Notes: generated by a model from the letters alone, not told the origin. Shown: positions 43,225-53,459, numbered from the stretch's first letter. The stretch: DNA of 64,000 bases from Halobacillus sp. Nhm2S1 (GCF_019599545.1 NZ_JAIEZV010000002.1:310001-374000); one strand, 5' to 3'. Made by a program: numbers and translations.

Positions 43225-43240
43225 TTGAAATCGCTTACAA
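43225..43240 (-). promoter_or_regulatory. cre site upstream of the nuclease operon
   Basis: On the minus strand TTGTAAGCGATTTCAA matches the Bacillus cre consensus WTGNNARCGNWWWCAW at all 16 positions. It lies about 50 bases upstream of the TATAAT element, a position compatible with CcpA control. Confidence 0.65.
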
Positions 43241-43331
43241 TTATAGATTAATAAATAGCTGTTTTTTTCATCTCAAAAATGAAGAGCCTTCTCCTGCGTT
43301 CACCAAACTATTAAGTATAAACGTCCATAAT

Positions 43332-43372
43332 AAAAAACCCCGATACCAATCAATGGTGTTCGGGGTTTTTTG
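43332..43372 (-). terminator. terminator downstream of the M20/small membrane protein genes
   Basis: AAAAAACCCCGA pairs with TCGGGGTTTTTT (with additional ACC/GGT pairing inside) and is T-rich at both exits. The stop codon of the small membrane protein lies in the hairpin. Confidence 0.85.
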
Positions 43373-43535
43373 TTTTATTTCTAACAGCAAAGTTGTGCTC
43401 CCATCTTCTTATAGTAAGACTTCCTACATACATCATGAGCACCATGAAAACATAGCCATCCATAGAATAAATAAATCGATCGATCAAATAGAAGATCAGA
43501 AGGAAGGCAGAGGCGATAAGCGTATCGATGATCAC
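43350..43535 (-). CDS. 61-residue membrane protein, possibly missing its first 13 codons through a frame change
   Basis: The peptide has two hydrophobic spans (LIASAFLLIFYLIDRFI and YVFMVLMMYVGSLTI) and a basic tail (RRWEHNFAVRNKTKN). Its GTG start has no ribosome binding site. Immediately upstream, overlapping by GTGA, is a 13-codon ORF (43532-43573, MKGGDPRFLSKIK) whose ATG overlaps the stop of the M20 peptidase gene. Joined by a one-base frame correction they would give a 74-residue protein of normal appearance. Either a frameshift or a chain of coupled mini-cistrons. Function unknown. Confidence 0.5.
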   Translation of the reverse strand: MIIDTLIASAFLLIFYLIDRFIYSMDGYVFMVLMMYVGSLTIRRWEHNFAVRNKTKNPEHH

Positions 43536-43569
43536 TTGATTTTTGAAAGAAATCGTGGATCACCACCCT

Positions 43570-44691
43570 TCATCGCTCAGGCCTGCGCCCATGTTGCAAG
43601 ACGGTTTCAACGATAACATCGGAAGCTTCTTCTAATACCCTTCGATCAAAGGTCATATCCGGATGATGCAGACCCGGCTGAAGATCGCATCCGATAGCCA
43701 GCATCGTCGCTTTGAGCTCTGGCTTCATAATGGAATAGAAATGAAAGTCATCTCCCCCTGTCGTCTCGATCACAGGTTTTACATGGTCTTCGCCTTTCAC
43801 TTCACTAATCGCACGTTCCACGTGCATGACTGCTTCCTCGCTCATGACTGCTGCCGGGACATCCGAAGCGACCTTCACCTTTACCTCAGAACCATGTAAT
43901 TTGGAAACACAATCAGCAATGGTCTCAATTTTCGACAACAGTTCTGACATGGCTTCATTCGTCTGGGCACGTAAATCGATAGAAAAAGTGGCATTGCCGG
44001 GAATGATATTTGCACTGCTTCCTCCACTTTGAAAAGAAGTCATTTTTGCTGAATAAGGAATTTTTGGATCTAAATGAATGGAGTTCATCATCTGGACAAC
44101 TTCCGTCCCCAGCTCGATCGCATTTTTGTTGAGATGCGGGCGTGCCCCGTGGGCATCTTCTCCCTTGATCTCTCCTTTCAAAAATCGCACCGCTCCATGC
44201 TGAATCCCTGGGGCGAATTCACCAGTACGAAGCTCCTGCATAGGTCTAAGGTGCAGACCATAAAGATATTCCACAGAATCGATGACACCCTCCTCCACCA
44301 TCTTTAAGGCCCCTTCAATCTTTTCTTCAGCCGGTTGGAAGATGAAGCGAATCGTCCCGTTCCATGAATCTTTTCGTTCCTCTAACTTGTAAAGAGCTTC
44401 AAGAACAATCGCCATATGGGCATCGTGACCGCAGGAATGATTCGCTCTAAACTGTCCATCCACTTCCTGCCATAGGGCATCTATATCAGCACGCACAGCG
44501 ATCACGGGGTCGCCTTGACCAAAGTCCGCAACTAAACCTGTGCAATCATCGAATTGCCTGATTCGCGCATTCGTCTTTTCCAGCAATGATGCAATATAAT
44601 GGGTCGTCTCTGTTTCCTTCCAGCTGACTTCTGGATGATCATGAAGGTGTTCAAAGATTTCATGTACCGTCGGTCGGACGTTTTTCTTCAT
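43570..44691 (-). CDS. M20-family amidohydrolase
   Basis: 373 residues with the M20D/amidohydrolase pattern: HDHPEVSWKETETTHYI, AVRADIDALWQEV, NHSCGHDAHMAIVLEA (metal-binding Cys and His), FIFQPAEEKIEGA (catalytic Glu) and a dimerisation domain with GGSSANIIPGNATFSIDLRA. Such enzymes hydrolyse N-acyl amino acids or related amides. The frame is open to 44880, but the ATG at 44691 has GAGGAG nine bases before it and gives the family's normal N-terminus; the upstream extension is junk-like and crosses another terminator. Substrate unknown; cytosolic. Confidence 0.88.
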   Translation of the reverse strand: MKKNVRPTVHEIFEHLHDHPEVSWKETETTHYIASLLEKTNARIRQFDDCTGLVADFGQGDPVIAVRADIDALWQEVDGQFRANHSCGHDAHMAIVLEALYKLEERKDSWNGTIRFIFQPAEEKIEGALKMVEEGVIDSVEYLYGLHLRPMQELRTGEFAPGIQHGAVRFLKGEIKGEDAHGARPHLNKNAIELGTEVVQMMNSIHLDPKIPYSAKMTSFQSGGSSANIIPGNATFSIDLRAQTNEAMSELLSKIETIADCVSKLHGSEVKVKVASDVPAAVMSEEAVMHVERAISEVKGEDHVKPVIETTGGDDFHFYSIMKPELKATMLAIGCDLQPGLHHPDMTFDRRVLEEASDVIVETVLQHGRRPER

Positions 44692-44802
44692 AAATACACT
44701 CCTCTTCACAATGGATTGTATGAAACACTTCCCCTTTTTCCTTTCTTTCCCTCCTTTATAGTTAGATTTATTGAATTGGAACAAGAAAAAGTAAACATAA
44801 AT

Positions 44803-44838
44803 GAAACCAGAGTCAGGATCACTCCCGCTCTGGTTTAC
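44803..44838 (-). terminator. terminator of the aldo/keto reductase gene
   Basis: AAACCAGAG pairs with CTCTGGTTT; modest T content at the minus-strand exit. Confidence 0.55.
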
Positions 44839-44925
44839 TGATTTCTCCTCTCGCTCTATGCCGGTTTCATTTGAAGCCATTACCTATCCTGATCGAATTA
44901 CCTTATGAAATCATTGATGGACAAT

Positions 44926-45855
44926 TTACGAAAACACCTTGTCGACCTTACTCCATTCCTTATCTGATAATTCAACATTAAGCGTCTTCAAATTATCAAC
45001 CACCTGCTCCGTGCGCTTAGCTCCAGGAATCACAGCATCAATCGAAGGCTGATTCAAGTACCAGGCTAAAACAATATGAGGAATCCCTACATTTTTCTCT
45101 TCCGCTATAGGTCGAAGCTGCTCCACCTTTTCTAAATTCCGTTTGAAATTCTCTCCATGGAAGAGAGGATTCTTCGCTCGGAAGTCATCAAACGTCGTAT
45201 TTTCATTATACTTTCCGGCGAGAAGACCGGAGGCAAATGGGAAGTATGGGATGAAAGAGATTTGATTTTCAGCCGTGTAGGGAAGCATCTCCTTCTCCGC
45301 TTCGCGTTTGAACAGGTTATATTCGCTTTGGATCACATCCACGTACCCATCTTTATCCGCTTCTTTCAACTGATCGACCGAGAAGTTCGAAACACCGATG
45401 GAACGAATTTTCCCTTCGTCTTTCAATTCTTTCAAGGCACCGACAGCTTCATCTTTAGGTGTCTTGTCATCTGGAAAATGGATATAGTACAAATCGATAT
45501 AATCTGTACGGAGACGCTGCAAGCTATCTTCCACAGATTTTTTCAGAAAGTCCGGGGAATTGTTGAAAACGACATCTTCACCTTTAAACTGATGCGCACC
45601 TTTCGTAGCAAGAATGATGTCCTCGCGCTTGTATTCCTTCATCACTTCTCCAACCAGCTCTTCCGATCGTTCAGGACCATAGATAAACGCTGTATCCAGA
45701 AAGTTCATCCCATGGTTGAGTGCTGTGCGTACAACTTCCTTTCCTGCTTCTTCATCAAGATTCGGATATATATTGTGACCACCGACGGCATTGGTTCCAA
45801 GGCCGATCGGATTGACATAGAGCTCTGATTTTCCAAGGCGGGTTTGTCTGTCCAT
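44926..45855 (-). CDS. aldo/keto reductase
   Basis: A 309-residue NADPH-dependent (beta/alpha)8-barrel oxidoreductase. The catalytic tetrad is visible: Asp and Tyr in [20 protein letters not shown], Lys in [10 protein letters not shown], His in [21 protein letters not shown] and the cofactor-binding region near [11 protein letters not shown] are typical. It is similar in type to YhdN/IolS-class enzymes of Bacillus, which reduce methylglyoxal and other aldehydes, but the substrate cannot be set. Good AGGAGA site. It is divergent from bmrA. Confidence 0.9.
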   Translation of the reverse strand: MDRQTRLGKSELYVNPIGLGTNAVGGHNIYPNLDEEAGKEVVRTALNHGMNFLDTAFIYGPERSEELVGEVMKEYKREDIILATKGAHQFKGEDVVFNNSPDFLKKSVEDSLQRLRTDYIDLYYIHFPDDKTPKDEAVGALKELKDEGKIRSIGVSNFSVDQLKEADKDGYVDVIQSEYNLFKREAEKEMLPYTAENQISFIPYFPFASGLLAGKYNENTTFDDFRAKNPLFHGENFKRNLEKVEQLRPIAEEKNVGIPHIVLAWYLNQPSIDAVIPGAKRTEQVVDNLKTLNVELSDKEWSKVDKVFS

Positions 45856-46053
45856 GTAAACATGTCTCCTTCTACAAGTTGGTGTTATTTACATTCCACA
45901 ATAGAAGGAAGAAAAAACCAAACGATCTATTTTTATGACGCTATAACCTTCCCACGTTACTTTTACCAAATAGGAAAAGGCTAATAATTGTAAGCGGAAG
46001 GACAACATCCGATATAATAGAAGGATCCAATTAATCAAAGGTGATGACTACCT

Positions 46054-47790
46054 ATGCAGCCAAAATGGAAACAGCTCGTACATTTGATTCGTGCGACCCA
46101 TCCACCAAAACTGATTTTCTCGATCGCATTATTCTTAAGTTTACTCACAACGATGGCAGGCCTGGCCATTCCTTTACTCGCCAGCCAGTTAATCGACAAC
46201 TTTGATCTGAACGATTTAAATAAAACCGTCATTGCAGGCATCGTCATCGCTTTCTTCGTCCAAGCCTTGGCAGGTGGGGTCTCTGTCTATTTCCTGGCCA
46301 AAGTCGGACAGCATATCATCGCTTCATTGCGGGAGCAGTTATGGGAAAAGCTTCTCGTCCTTCCGGTGTCGTATTATGATTCCCACGAGACGGGGGACGC
46401 GGTCAGCCGGATGACGAACGATACAGGGGTCATCAAAAACCTGATTACCGAGCATTTCACAGGTTTCATAACCGGGATCATTTCCGTTGTCGGGGCAATC
46501 GTCATTCTTTTCTACCTGGACTGGCCGTTAACGCTTGTGATGTTTTCCATTATTCCTCTAGCTCTCCTGTTCCTCATTCCGATTGGTAGAAAGATGGCGA
46601 ACATCTCGCGTAACTTGCAAAAGGAAACTGCCGGCTTCTCTGCTCATTTGACCCGGGTCATATCAGAAATACGCCTTGTGAAAGCATCCAATGCCGAAGA
46701 GCGGGAATGGAACAAAGGAAAATCAGGAATCAATAAATTGTATGCCCTCGGTTTACGGGAAGGTGTCATCCAGGCTTTGATGTCGCCCCTAGTTTCTTCG
46801 CTGATCATTGTTGTGCTTGTTTTGATCATCGGCTTCGGTGGTGTACGGGTAACTTCAGGAGCCATGACTCCAGGGGAGCTCGCTGCTTTCTTCATTTACT
46901 TGTTCCAGATCATCATGCCGATTACACAGATTGTCGTATTCACCACCCAATTTCAAAAGACGGTCGGGGCTACGGAAAAAGTGCTTTCGATTTTATCGTT
47001 GGACGGGGAAGATTTGCAGGCTGGACGTGAGGTCGAGTCTTTCGACCACAGCCTGATTGTGGATCGGTTATCATTTAGCTACCATCCTGAAGAACCTATT
47101 TTAGAGAACGTTTCTTTTACAGCGAAGAAAGGGGAGGTAACGGCGGTTGTCGGTCCTAGTGGGAGCGGGAAAACGACGCTATTCTCTTTGATTGAACAGT
47201 TTTACTCCCCCTCTGACGGAAATATTCTCTATGACAGAGAACCCATTTCCACTTACACCCTTAAATCCTGGCGCACGATGATCGGCTACGTATCTCAGGA
47301 AAGTCCACTTTATGCAGGTACCATCAGAGACAATTTAACCTATGGCCTTGATGGGGACATTCCTATAGAAAAAATTCATGCCGCCGCGAAAATGGCCTAT
47401 GCTGATACGTTTATCCAATCGTTGTCCCACGGATATGATACAGAGGTTGGCGAACGAGGCATCAAATTATCCGGTGGGCAAAGACAGCGCATCGCGATTG
47501 CCCGCGCCCTTCTCAGGGATCCTGAAATTCTTATGCTGGACGAAGCCACCTCGAGTCTCGACAGTCAATCAGAAATCGTGGTTCAACAAGCCTTGAAGAA
47601 TTTGATGAAAGGACGAACGACCCTTGTCATCGCCCATCGCCTCTCTACGATTGTCGATGCGGATCAAATCGTTTTCTTAGAGAAAGGAAAAGTGACAGGA
47701 ATCGGCACTCATGAAGAGTTGTTTCAGAAGCATACGCTTTACCGTAATTTTGCCAGGCAGCAGCTAAAAACAGATGTAGGAACCAGCTAG
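46054..47790 (+). CDS. bmrA: BmrA-like multidrug ABC exporter (half-transporter)
   Basis: A 578-residue fused membrane/ATPase protein. Six spans at about 20-300 include PVSYYDSHETGDAVSRMTND and FTGFITGIISVVGAI, nearly the wording of B. subtilis BmrA. The nucleotide-binding domain has Walker A VGPSGSGKTTLF, Q-loop YVSQESPLYAGT, signature LSGGQRQRIAIARALL, Walker B EILMLDEATSSLDSQS and the H-loop VIAHRLS. It works as a homodimer exporting drugs. AAAGGTGATG precedes the ATG. A TATAAT lies at 46013-46018; the nearest TTGTAA is 19 bases upstream, so the promoter is weak. No bmrB-like leader peptide was found, unlike in B. subtilis. Confidence 0.9.
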   Translation: MQPKWKQLVHLIRATHPPKLIFSIALFLSLLTTMAGLAIPLLASQLIDNFDLNDLNKTVIAGIVIAFFVQALAGGVSVYFLAKVGQHIIASLREQLWEKLLVLPVSYYDSHETGDAVSRMTNDTGVIKNLITEHFTGFITGIISVVGAIVILFYLDWPLTLVMFSIIPLALLFLIPIGRKMANISRNLQKETAGFSAHLTRVISEIRLVKASNAEEREWNKGKSGINKLYALGLREGVIQALMSPLVSSLIIVVLVLIIGFGGVRVTSGAMTPGELAAFFIYLFQIIMPITQIVVFTTQFQKTVGATEKVLSILSLDGEDLQAGREVESFDHSLIVDRLSFSYHPEEPILENVSFTAKKGEVTAVVGPSGSGKTTLFSLIEQFYSPSDGNILYDREPISTYTLKSWRTMIGYVSQESPLYAGTIRDNLTYGLDGDIPIEKIHAAAKMAYADTFIQSLSHGYDTEVGERGIKLSGGQRQRIAIARALLRDPEILMLDEATSSLDSQSEIVVQQALKNLMKGRTTLVIAHRLSTIVDADQIVFLEKGKVTGIGTHEELFQKHTLYRNFARQQLKTDVGTS

Positions 47791-47874
47791 AAACGTTTTT
47801 CATCCAACAGCATCGGCCTCTGAATCATCCGCTTTACCAAAACCGTATTCGCATCCATTCTCGCGGATTACTCC

Positions 47875-47912
47875 AAAAAAAAGAGCGCCCACCTAGGAGG
47901 ACGCTCTTTCTT
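47875..47912. terminator. bidirectional terminator between bmrA and glpK
   Basis: AAAGAGCG and CGCTCTTT form the stem, with runs of A and T outside; it serves two convergent genes. Confidence 0.75.
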
Positions 47913-47918
47913 ATTGCT

Positions 47919-49436
<1,518 letters not shown>

Positions 49437-50267
49437 TTAGCTCACTTTATTTTCTATTTTGTCGCTGTAGGTTTGTCCTTTTTTCAATTCAGAACTTGCA
49501 GCACCAATCAGGATGAATGCGACAATCACGGACAAGATCCAAAAAGCAACGGACAGTTCCTGCATAAAGATGGCTCGGTAAAAAAGAGCTCCATAGATTC
49601 CACCTAAAATTGGTCCTACGACTGGGATCCAGGCGTAACTCCAATCGGAACCACCTTTTCCTGGGATCGGAAGCAGGGCATGGGCAATTCTCGGCCCTAA
49701 GTCACGTGCAGGGTTAATCGCATAACCGGTCGTTCCCCCGATGGACATCCCGATCGCTACAATGAGCGCACCAACAATAAGTGGATTCAAGCCTTCCGTA
49801 AATTCATTCGCACCAATAAATAATAGACCCATGAGAAGGACAAATGTCCCGATCATTTCACTGATTAAATTGGAAAAAGGACTGCGAATCGCTGGATCTG
49901 TAGAAAAGACCGCAAGCTTCGCTCCTTGATCTTCCGTGGCCCGCCAGTGAGGCAGATAGTTAAGAAAGACAATGCCTGCCCCGATAAGAGCTCCAATCAT
50001 CTGAGCCGTAATATAAAGCGGTACCTTCGACCAAGGAAAATCTCCGATGGACGCCAAACCTAATGTAACGGCAGGGTTAATGTGCGCTCCAGAAAATCCA
50101 CCGACAGCGTAGACCGCCATAGTAACGGCAAGCCCCCAGGCAATAGTGATAACCACCCATCCGGCTCCTTCTGCTTTCGAATTCTTTAGAACAACGCCAC
50201 CGACTACGCCGCCACCAAAAATAATTAAAATCATGGTACCAATCAGTTCCGCGACAAACTCTGACAT
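49437..50267 (-). CDS. glpF: glycerol uptake facilitator
   Basis: A 276-residue aquaglyceroporin with six spans and the two NPA boxes (GAHINPAVTLGL and GYAINPARDLGPR); the Asp after the second box (NPARD) marks glycerol channels. It allows glycerol diffusion into the cell, where GlpK traps it. The start at 50267 (MSEFVAELIGTM) has GGGAG eight bases upstream; an upstream extension to 50324 would run through the leader terminator's T tract. 24 bases separate it from glpK. Confidence 0.95.
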   Translation of the reverse strand: MSEFVAELIGTMILIIFGGGVVGGVVLKNSKAEGAGWVVITIAWGLAVTMAVYAVGGFSGAHINPAVTLGLASIGDFPWSKVPLYITAQMIGALIGAGIVFLNYLPHWRATEDQGAKLAVFSTDPAIRSPFSNLISEMIGTFVLLMGLLFIGANEFTEGLNPLIVGALIVAIGMSIGGTTGYAINPARDLGPRIAHALLPIPGKGGSDWSYAWIPVVGPILGGIYGALFYRAIFMQELSVAFWILSVIVAFILIGAASSELKKGQTYSDKIENKVS

Positions 50268-50306
50268 ACTCAACACTCCCTTTTTGTAAAATATGGTAGT
50301 ATATGA

Positions 50307-50369
50307 ACAAAAAAGGAGACCCACACAAAGAGCCTGGACGATAAACGTCCGGCAAAAGTGTGAGTCTCC
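50307..50369 (-). promoter_or_regulatory. glpFK leader terminator (GlpP-type antitermination target)
   Basis: In the transcript GGAGACTCACAC (50358-50369) pairs with GTGTGGGTCTCC (50315-50326) with one mismatch, an inner GGACG/CGTCC helix lies inside, and a run of six T follows, all 40 bases before glpF. In B. subtilis the equivalent leader is read through only when GlpP with glycerol 3-phosphate binds the RNA. No glpP gene is in the window. Confidence 0.75.
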
Positions 50370-50403
50370 AAATCTCCGTCACATACTTAACTTGTTGTTG
50401 CTA

Positions 50404-50432
50404 ATTATATGACACTATGTAAGCGGTGTCAA
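50404..50432 (-). promoter_or_regulatory. glpFK promoter with overlapping cre site
   Basis: A consensus promoter on the minus strand: TTGACA (50427-50432), 17 bases, TATAAT (50404-50409). The plus-strand sequence ATGTAAGCGGTGTCAA (50417-50432) matches cre at 15 of 16 positions and covers the -35 and part of the spacer, so CcpA binding would block RNA polymerase. Confidence 0.85.
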
Positions 50433-50544
50433 TAACTATTTAAAAGGGTTATTGCTTAATGGAAAGATGAATAGCTTCTTAACACCAGCGAATCGCGAGA
50501 ATGTTTATGAAGCTTGGAAACACGATCCCCCTTCGATGAACTCT

Positions 50545-50588
50545 GAAAAAAAGTCAAGCGCAACTGACTTAACAGCTGCGCTTGACTC
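50545..50588 (-). terminator. terminator of the 54-residue coiled-coil gene
   Basis: AGTCAAGCGCA pairs with TGCGCTTGACT; on the minus strand the stem is followed by a T-run (A-run at 50547-50552). Confidence 0.8.
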
Positions 50589-50597
50589 TTCATTCAT

Positions 50598-50762
50598 TTA
50601 GGCACCCATAGAGGAAAGGGCACGTTTGCTTTCTTGTTGCTCTTGTTCTTTTTTCAACTGCTGTACCTTGTTTCGCTCTGCTTCCAACTCTTCCTGAAGC
50701 CTCTTGTTTTCTTTAACAAGCAAGTCTCTTTGGTCCAACACTCTCAGCATATCTTCTCTCAT
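50598..50762 (-). CDS. 54-residue coiled-coil protein
   Basis: A short gene encoding MREDMLRVLDQRDLLVKENK, then a Lys/Glu/Gln-rich heptad-like stretch, and ending ALSSMGA. Almost the whole protein should form one charged coiled coil. AAAGGAG precedes the ATG at good spacing, and a terminator follows the stop, so it looks like a real single-gene unit. Function unknown; small coiled-coil proteins often act as adaptors. Confidence 0.7.
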   Translation of the reverse strand: MREDMLRVLDQRDLLVKENKRLQEELEAERNKVQQLKKEQEQQESKRALSSMGA

Positions 50763-50891
50763 TTTCGTTCTCCTTTCATAAAAGCGAGGATTTTATGGTA
50801 AATTGTAGAAAAATGACGGTTTATGATTTCATAGGATATAAGTACCCCGCCTTCTCACATCTCAAACATTCAATGATAAATTATAATCATA

Positions 50892-51506
50892 CTACTCTTC
50901 CTTTTTCAGCTGCAACAAATAGACAAGCGCTCCGAAGATAGGGATGGCCCCGAACCAGTGTCGCTGGTTTGCTCTTCCATTCCTACGCTCCTTCCAGTAG
51001 ATGACGAAAATAGACAACAAGGTTAAGACCACAAAATCCATGGTCATTACGTGGACAAAGTTAGACGTTTGGAAAGCCCGCCAATAAGCCTGACCGTCTC
51101 CACTGACCAGTCCATGCCATAATAAAGCGGCAGTTACAGCCATAAGAACAAAAATAAAAAAACGAGTATGGAAGACCTTCACGAACCAGTCTGGGATTCT
51201 TCCTCTTTTCATCTCCCTTGTTTTTGATAAGAAAAAATAGGGCATCAATGCAAAAGCTCCCAGCACGAACATGCCTAAAAGGAACGGCCATAACGGAAGA
51301 CGACTACGATCTTCTCCGATAAGCAGAGCTACAAAAACGAGGGGATAGATGCCGAGGAAGCTGAACACCATCAATAAAAGGGGATCAGGTTCATCCATTT
51401 TCATCAGTTGTTGAAGATATCCAGAGCTTCCTTGAGGGGCTAGAAAAAAAGCGTACAAGAGGAAGGCAATCCAACCGGTCAAAAATATCATTTGTCGCAA
51501 ACTCAT
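50892..51506 (-). CDS. integral membrane protein of unknown function
   Basis: 204 residues with about six hydrophobic segments (for example QMIFLTGWIAFLLYAFFLAP, LLLMVFSFLGIYPLVFVALL, FVVLTLLSIFVIYWKE). A conserved-looking W-x-G-L/DG-x-A-Y-W region lies in a loop. I recognise no characterised family. It stands alone between terminators. Confidence 0.65.
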   Translation of the reverse strand: MSLRQMIFLTGWIAFLLYAFFLAPQGSSGYLQQLMKMDEPDPLLLMVFSFLGIYPLVFVALLIGEDRSRLPLWPFLLGMFVLGAFALMPYFFLSKTREMKRGRIPDWFVKVFHTRFFIFVLMAVTAALLWHGLVSGDGQAYWRAFQTSNFVHVMTMDFVVLTLLSIFVIYWKERRNGRANQRHWFGAIPIFGALVYLLQLKKEE

Positions 51507-51821
51507 TCGTCTTCACCCATCCTTTGATTTAATGAAAAGAGTATAAAACGTTTTACCCCCGCTTAAAAGGTAAAACACCTCGTTCTTTGTCTCCATTCTG
51601 TAAAAATCTCTATCCATCTCCTTATATAAGCAGGCTTCAGACCCCTTTATAATTAAACAATAAAAAGCGCAGCACCCACTTGATTGCGAATGCTGCGCTT
51701 TTCTCTAGTTTTTAAGAGCGATTTTAGGATAGGTGTTTCAAGTCTTCTTTTTCCAAATGAAGAAGATTCTAATTCGTTTTAAAATTCATTGGATTTTATT
51801 GTTTTATAGGGAGAATCGTTC
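51507..51821. other. intergenic region, terminator only
   Basis: 315 bases between the membrane protein and the lactonase gene. Apart from the terminator at 51662-51703 I see nothing beyond AT-rich sequence that probably carries the membrane protein's promoter. Confidence 0.4.
51662..51703. terminator. terminator of the lactonase gene
   Basis: AAAAGCGCAGCA pairs perfectly with TGCTGCGCTTTT. Confidence 0.8.
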
Positions 51822-52862
51822 CTAAATAAACTTCACACAAACAGGCTCTGGAACATGAACGTCCGATTGAAGGAGGGAAAGCTTCCCTGTCTCTGTGTCT
51901 CTTTCAAACAATGTCATCGTGTTCGATTTCTGATTCGTAGCAATCACGAATTTCTCGGTAGGATCCAGCACAAAGTCGCGCGGCCAGTTCCCTTCTGTGG
52001 ACGTCCATTCGACAAACGTCAGCTGCCCCGTATCTTGATCAACTTTATAGGAGGCAATGGAGTTATGCCCACGGTTTCCAGCGTAAACAAATTGTCCATC
52101 GGAAGAAATATGGATGGCACTTCCGTCATTCGTTTCATTAAAACCTTCCGGAATTGTTTTAATGGCTTGTTGTTGAGTAAAACTTCCATCTTTCTCATCG
52201 TAATGAAGAACAAGGACTTCTGAACTCAGTTCTGTCATCACGTACGCATACTTTTTATTCGGATGGAAAGTGATGTGTCTTGGACCACTGCCAGGCGCTG
52301 TGTTGAATACTTGCACCTGAGTAAGATCCCCCTCATCAGCTGCATAAGTGATCACCCGGTCACTTCCAAGGTCGATCGCAATCACGTATTTTTCATCAGG
52401 TGTAAAACCAGCATAGTGCATGTGCGGTTTTTCCTGTCGTTCATGAGGACCAGTACCCTCGTGTTCGACCACGGCGGCAGCTGGATTCAAAGATCCATCC
52501 TCCTTCGTTAAGTAAGAGACGATATTCGTTGTATGATAATTAGCTGTTACCACTGTGTTGTTCTCATGATCGACACTCACATGGCACGGCGGGGATCCGG
52601 CAGAGGTTTGAGTATTTAATTTGGTCAGCTCACCTGTTCCACCTTGAATGGAAAAGGCCGTCACCCCGCCATTTTCTCCTTCTTTCGTGACGGCATATAA
52701 ATTCTTTTGATCGTCACTCACGGTCACATATGTCGGGTTACCCAACTCTGCCGCTAACTTCACATCTTTCAATTCTTTGTTGTCTGTATCCAGCGTGAAC
52801 TGGTACACGCCTTTACTATCCTGTTTTGTATAAGTTCCAACATATCCAACATACTTTGCCAT
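51822..52862 (-). CDS. pgl: lactonase family protein, 6-phosphogluconolactonase type
   Basis: A 346-residue seven-bladed beta-propeller of the YkgB/Pgl lactonase family: KYVGYVGTYTKQDSKGVYQF at the N-terminus, NPTYVTVSDDQKNLYAV, SPPCHVSVDHENNTVVTANY, GTGPHERQEKPHMHYAGFTP, GPRHITFHPNKKYAYVMTEL and NWPRDFVLDPTEKFVIATNQ. It would hydrolyse 6-phosphogluconolactone in the pentose phosphate pathway. Family members without that activity exist, so specificity is an inference. The ATG at 52862 has AAAGGAG nine bases upstream; the frame is open to 52919. Confidence 0.82.
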   Translation of the reverse strand: MAKYVGYVGTYTKQDSKGVYQFTLDTDNKELKDVKLAAELGNPTYVTVSDDQKNLYAVTKEGENGGVTAFSIQGGTGELTKLNTQTSAGSPPCHVSVDHENNTVVTANYHTTNIVSYLTKEDGSLNPAAAVVEHEGTGPHERQEKPHMHYAGFTPDEKYVIAIDLGSDRVITYAADEGDLTQVQVFNTAPGSGPRHITFHPNKKYAYVMTELSSEVLVLHYDEKDGSFTQQQAIKTIPEGFNETNDGSAIHISSDGQFVYAGNRGHNSIASYKVDQDTGQLTFVEWTSTEGNWPRDFVLDPTEKFVIATNQKSNTMTLFERDTETGKLSLLQSDVHVPEPVCVKFI

Positions 52863-53011
52863 TACCAAAACTCCTTTATCAGCTGTATTCATATATCCTT
52901 TCAGATCGAGCATTCCCATTCATTATCTCATAAACGCTTGGTCTTCTAAATCACTTCGATTTCCCTTTATTTATACCCGGGATTTCCTCCTCTTAACGCT
53001 ACATCCATATC

Positions 53012-53040
53012 TTGTCATCATGATCGCAGGAACGTATGAT
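53012..53040 (+). promoter_or_regulatory. sigma-A promoter of the PilZ gene
   Basis: TTGTCA (53012-53017) and TATGAT (53035-53040) are 17 bases apart, about 40 bases before the start codon. Confidence 0.65.
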
Positions 53041-53081
53041 GAATAGACACAGGTGAAAAGAACAGACAGGGAGGTAGGAAC

Positions 53082-53459
53082 ATGAGATATAAAAGAAAAG
53101 ATTACTTCCGGTATGAGTTCAAAAAACCGCTACAAGCGTTCTTCCGTATTCATAGAGTGGGCAGAAAAGAGGTTAATACCTCAAAAGGCGAGGCCAGGAT
53201 CATCAATATCAGTCCTCATGGGATGAAGTTGAATACAAACTTGGACCTCCCTCACCAGGACGGGCATGAGGTCAAACTGTCCATCAGTTTCCACTTGAAC
53301 GATCAACATTTCCACCTACCCGGGACGATTGTTTGGAAGAAAAAAGTTGCTGCCTTCAATTATGGGATCTATATGGATCTGGATGAAGCGGAAAGCCAAG
53401 GGTTAGTGAAAGCGCTCAAGGTTTATGCGAGCAGCCAGGACAATGTAGATGAGATTTAA
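53082..53459 (+). CDS. PilZ-domain protein (c-di-GMP receptor candidate)
   Basis: 125 residues, essentially a single PilZ domain. The two c-di-GMP-binding signatures are recognisable: an Arg-rich N-terminal stretch (RYKRKDYFRYEF) and the N-x-S-x-x-G element (RIINISPHGMKL). In Bacillaceae such proteins link c-di-GMP to motility or EPS production. There is no companion c-di-GMP enzyme in the window. GGGAGG precedes the ATG. Confidence 0.8.
   Translation: MRYKRKDYFRYEFKKPLQAFFRIHRVGRKEVNTSKGEARIINISPHGMKLNTNLDLPHQDGHEVKLSISFHLNDQHFHLPGTIVWKKKVAAFNYGIYMDLDEAESQGLVKALKVYASSQDNVDEI

Noticed and set aside
44692-44880. 63-residue N-terminal extension of the M20 amidohydrolase
   Set aside because: It crosses a terminator hairpin and has low-quality sequence, while the ATG at 44691 has a proper ribosome binding site and the family's usual N-terminus.
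45880-46053. bmrB-like leader peptide ahead of bmrA
   Set aside because: Looked for because B. subtilis bmrA has one; only a three-codon ATG frame was found.
50468-50600. Plus-strand ORF of about 44 codons beginning MNSFLTPANRENVYEAWKHD
   Set aside because: It runs through the terminator of the coiled-coil gene, lacks a proper ribosome binding site and is antisense to the 3' end of a better-supported unit.
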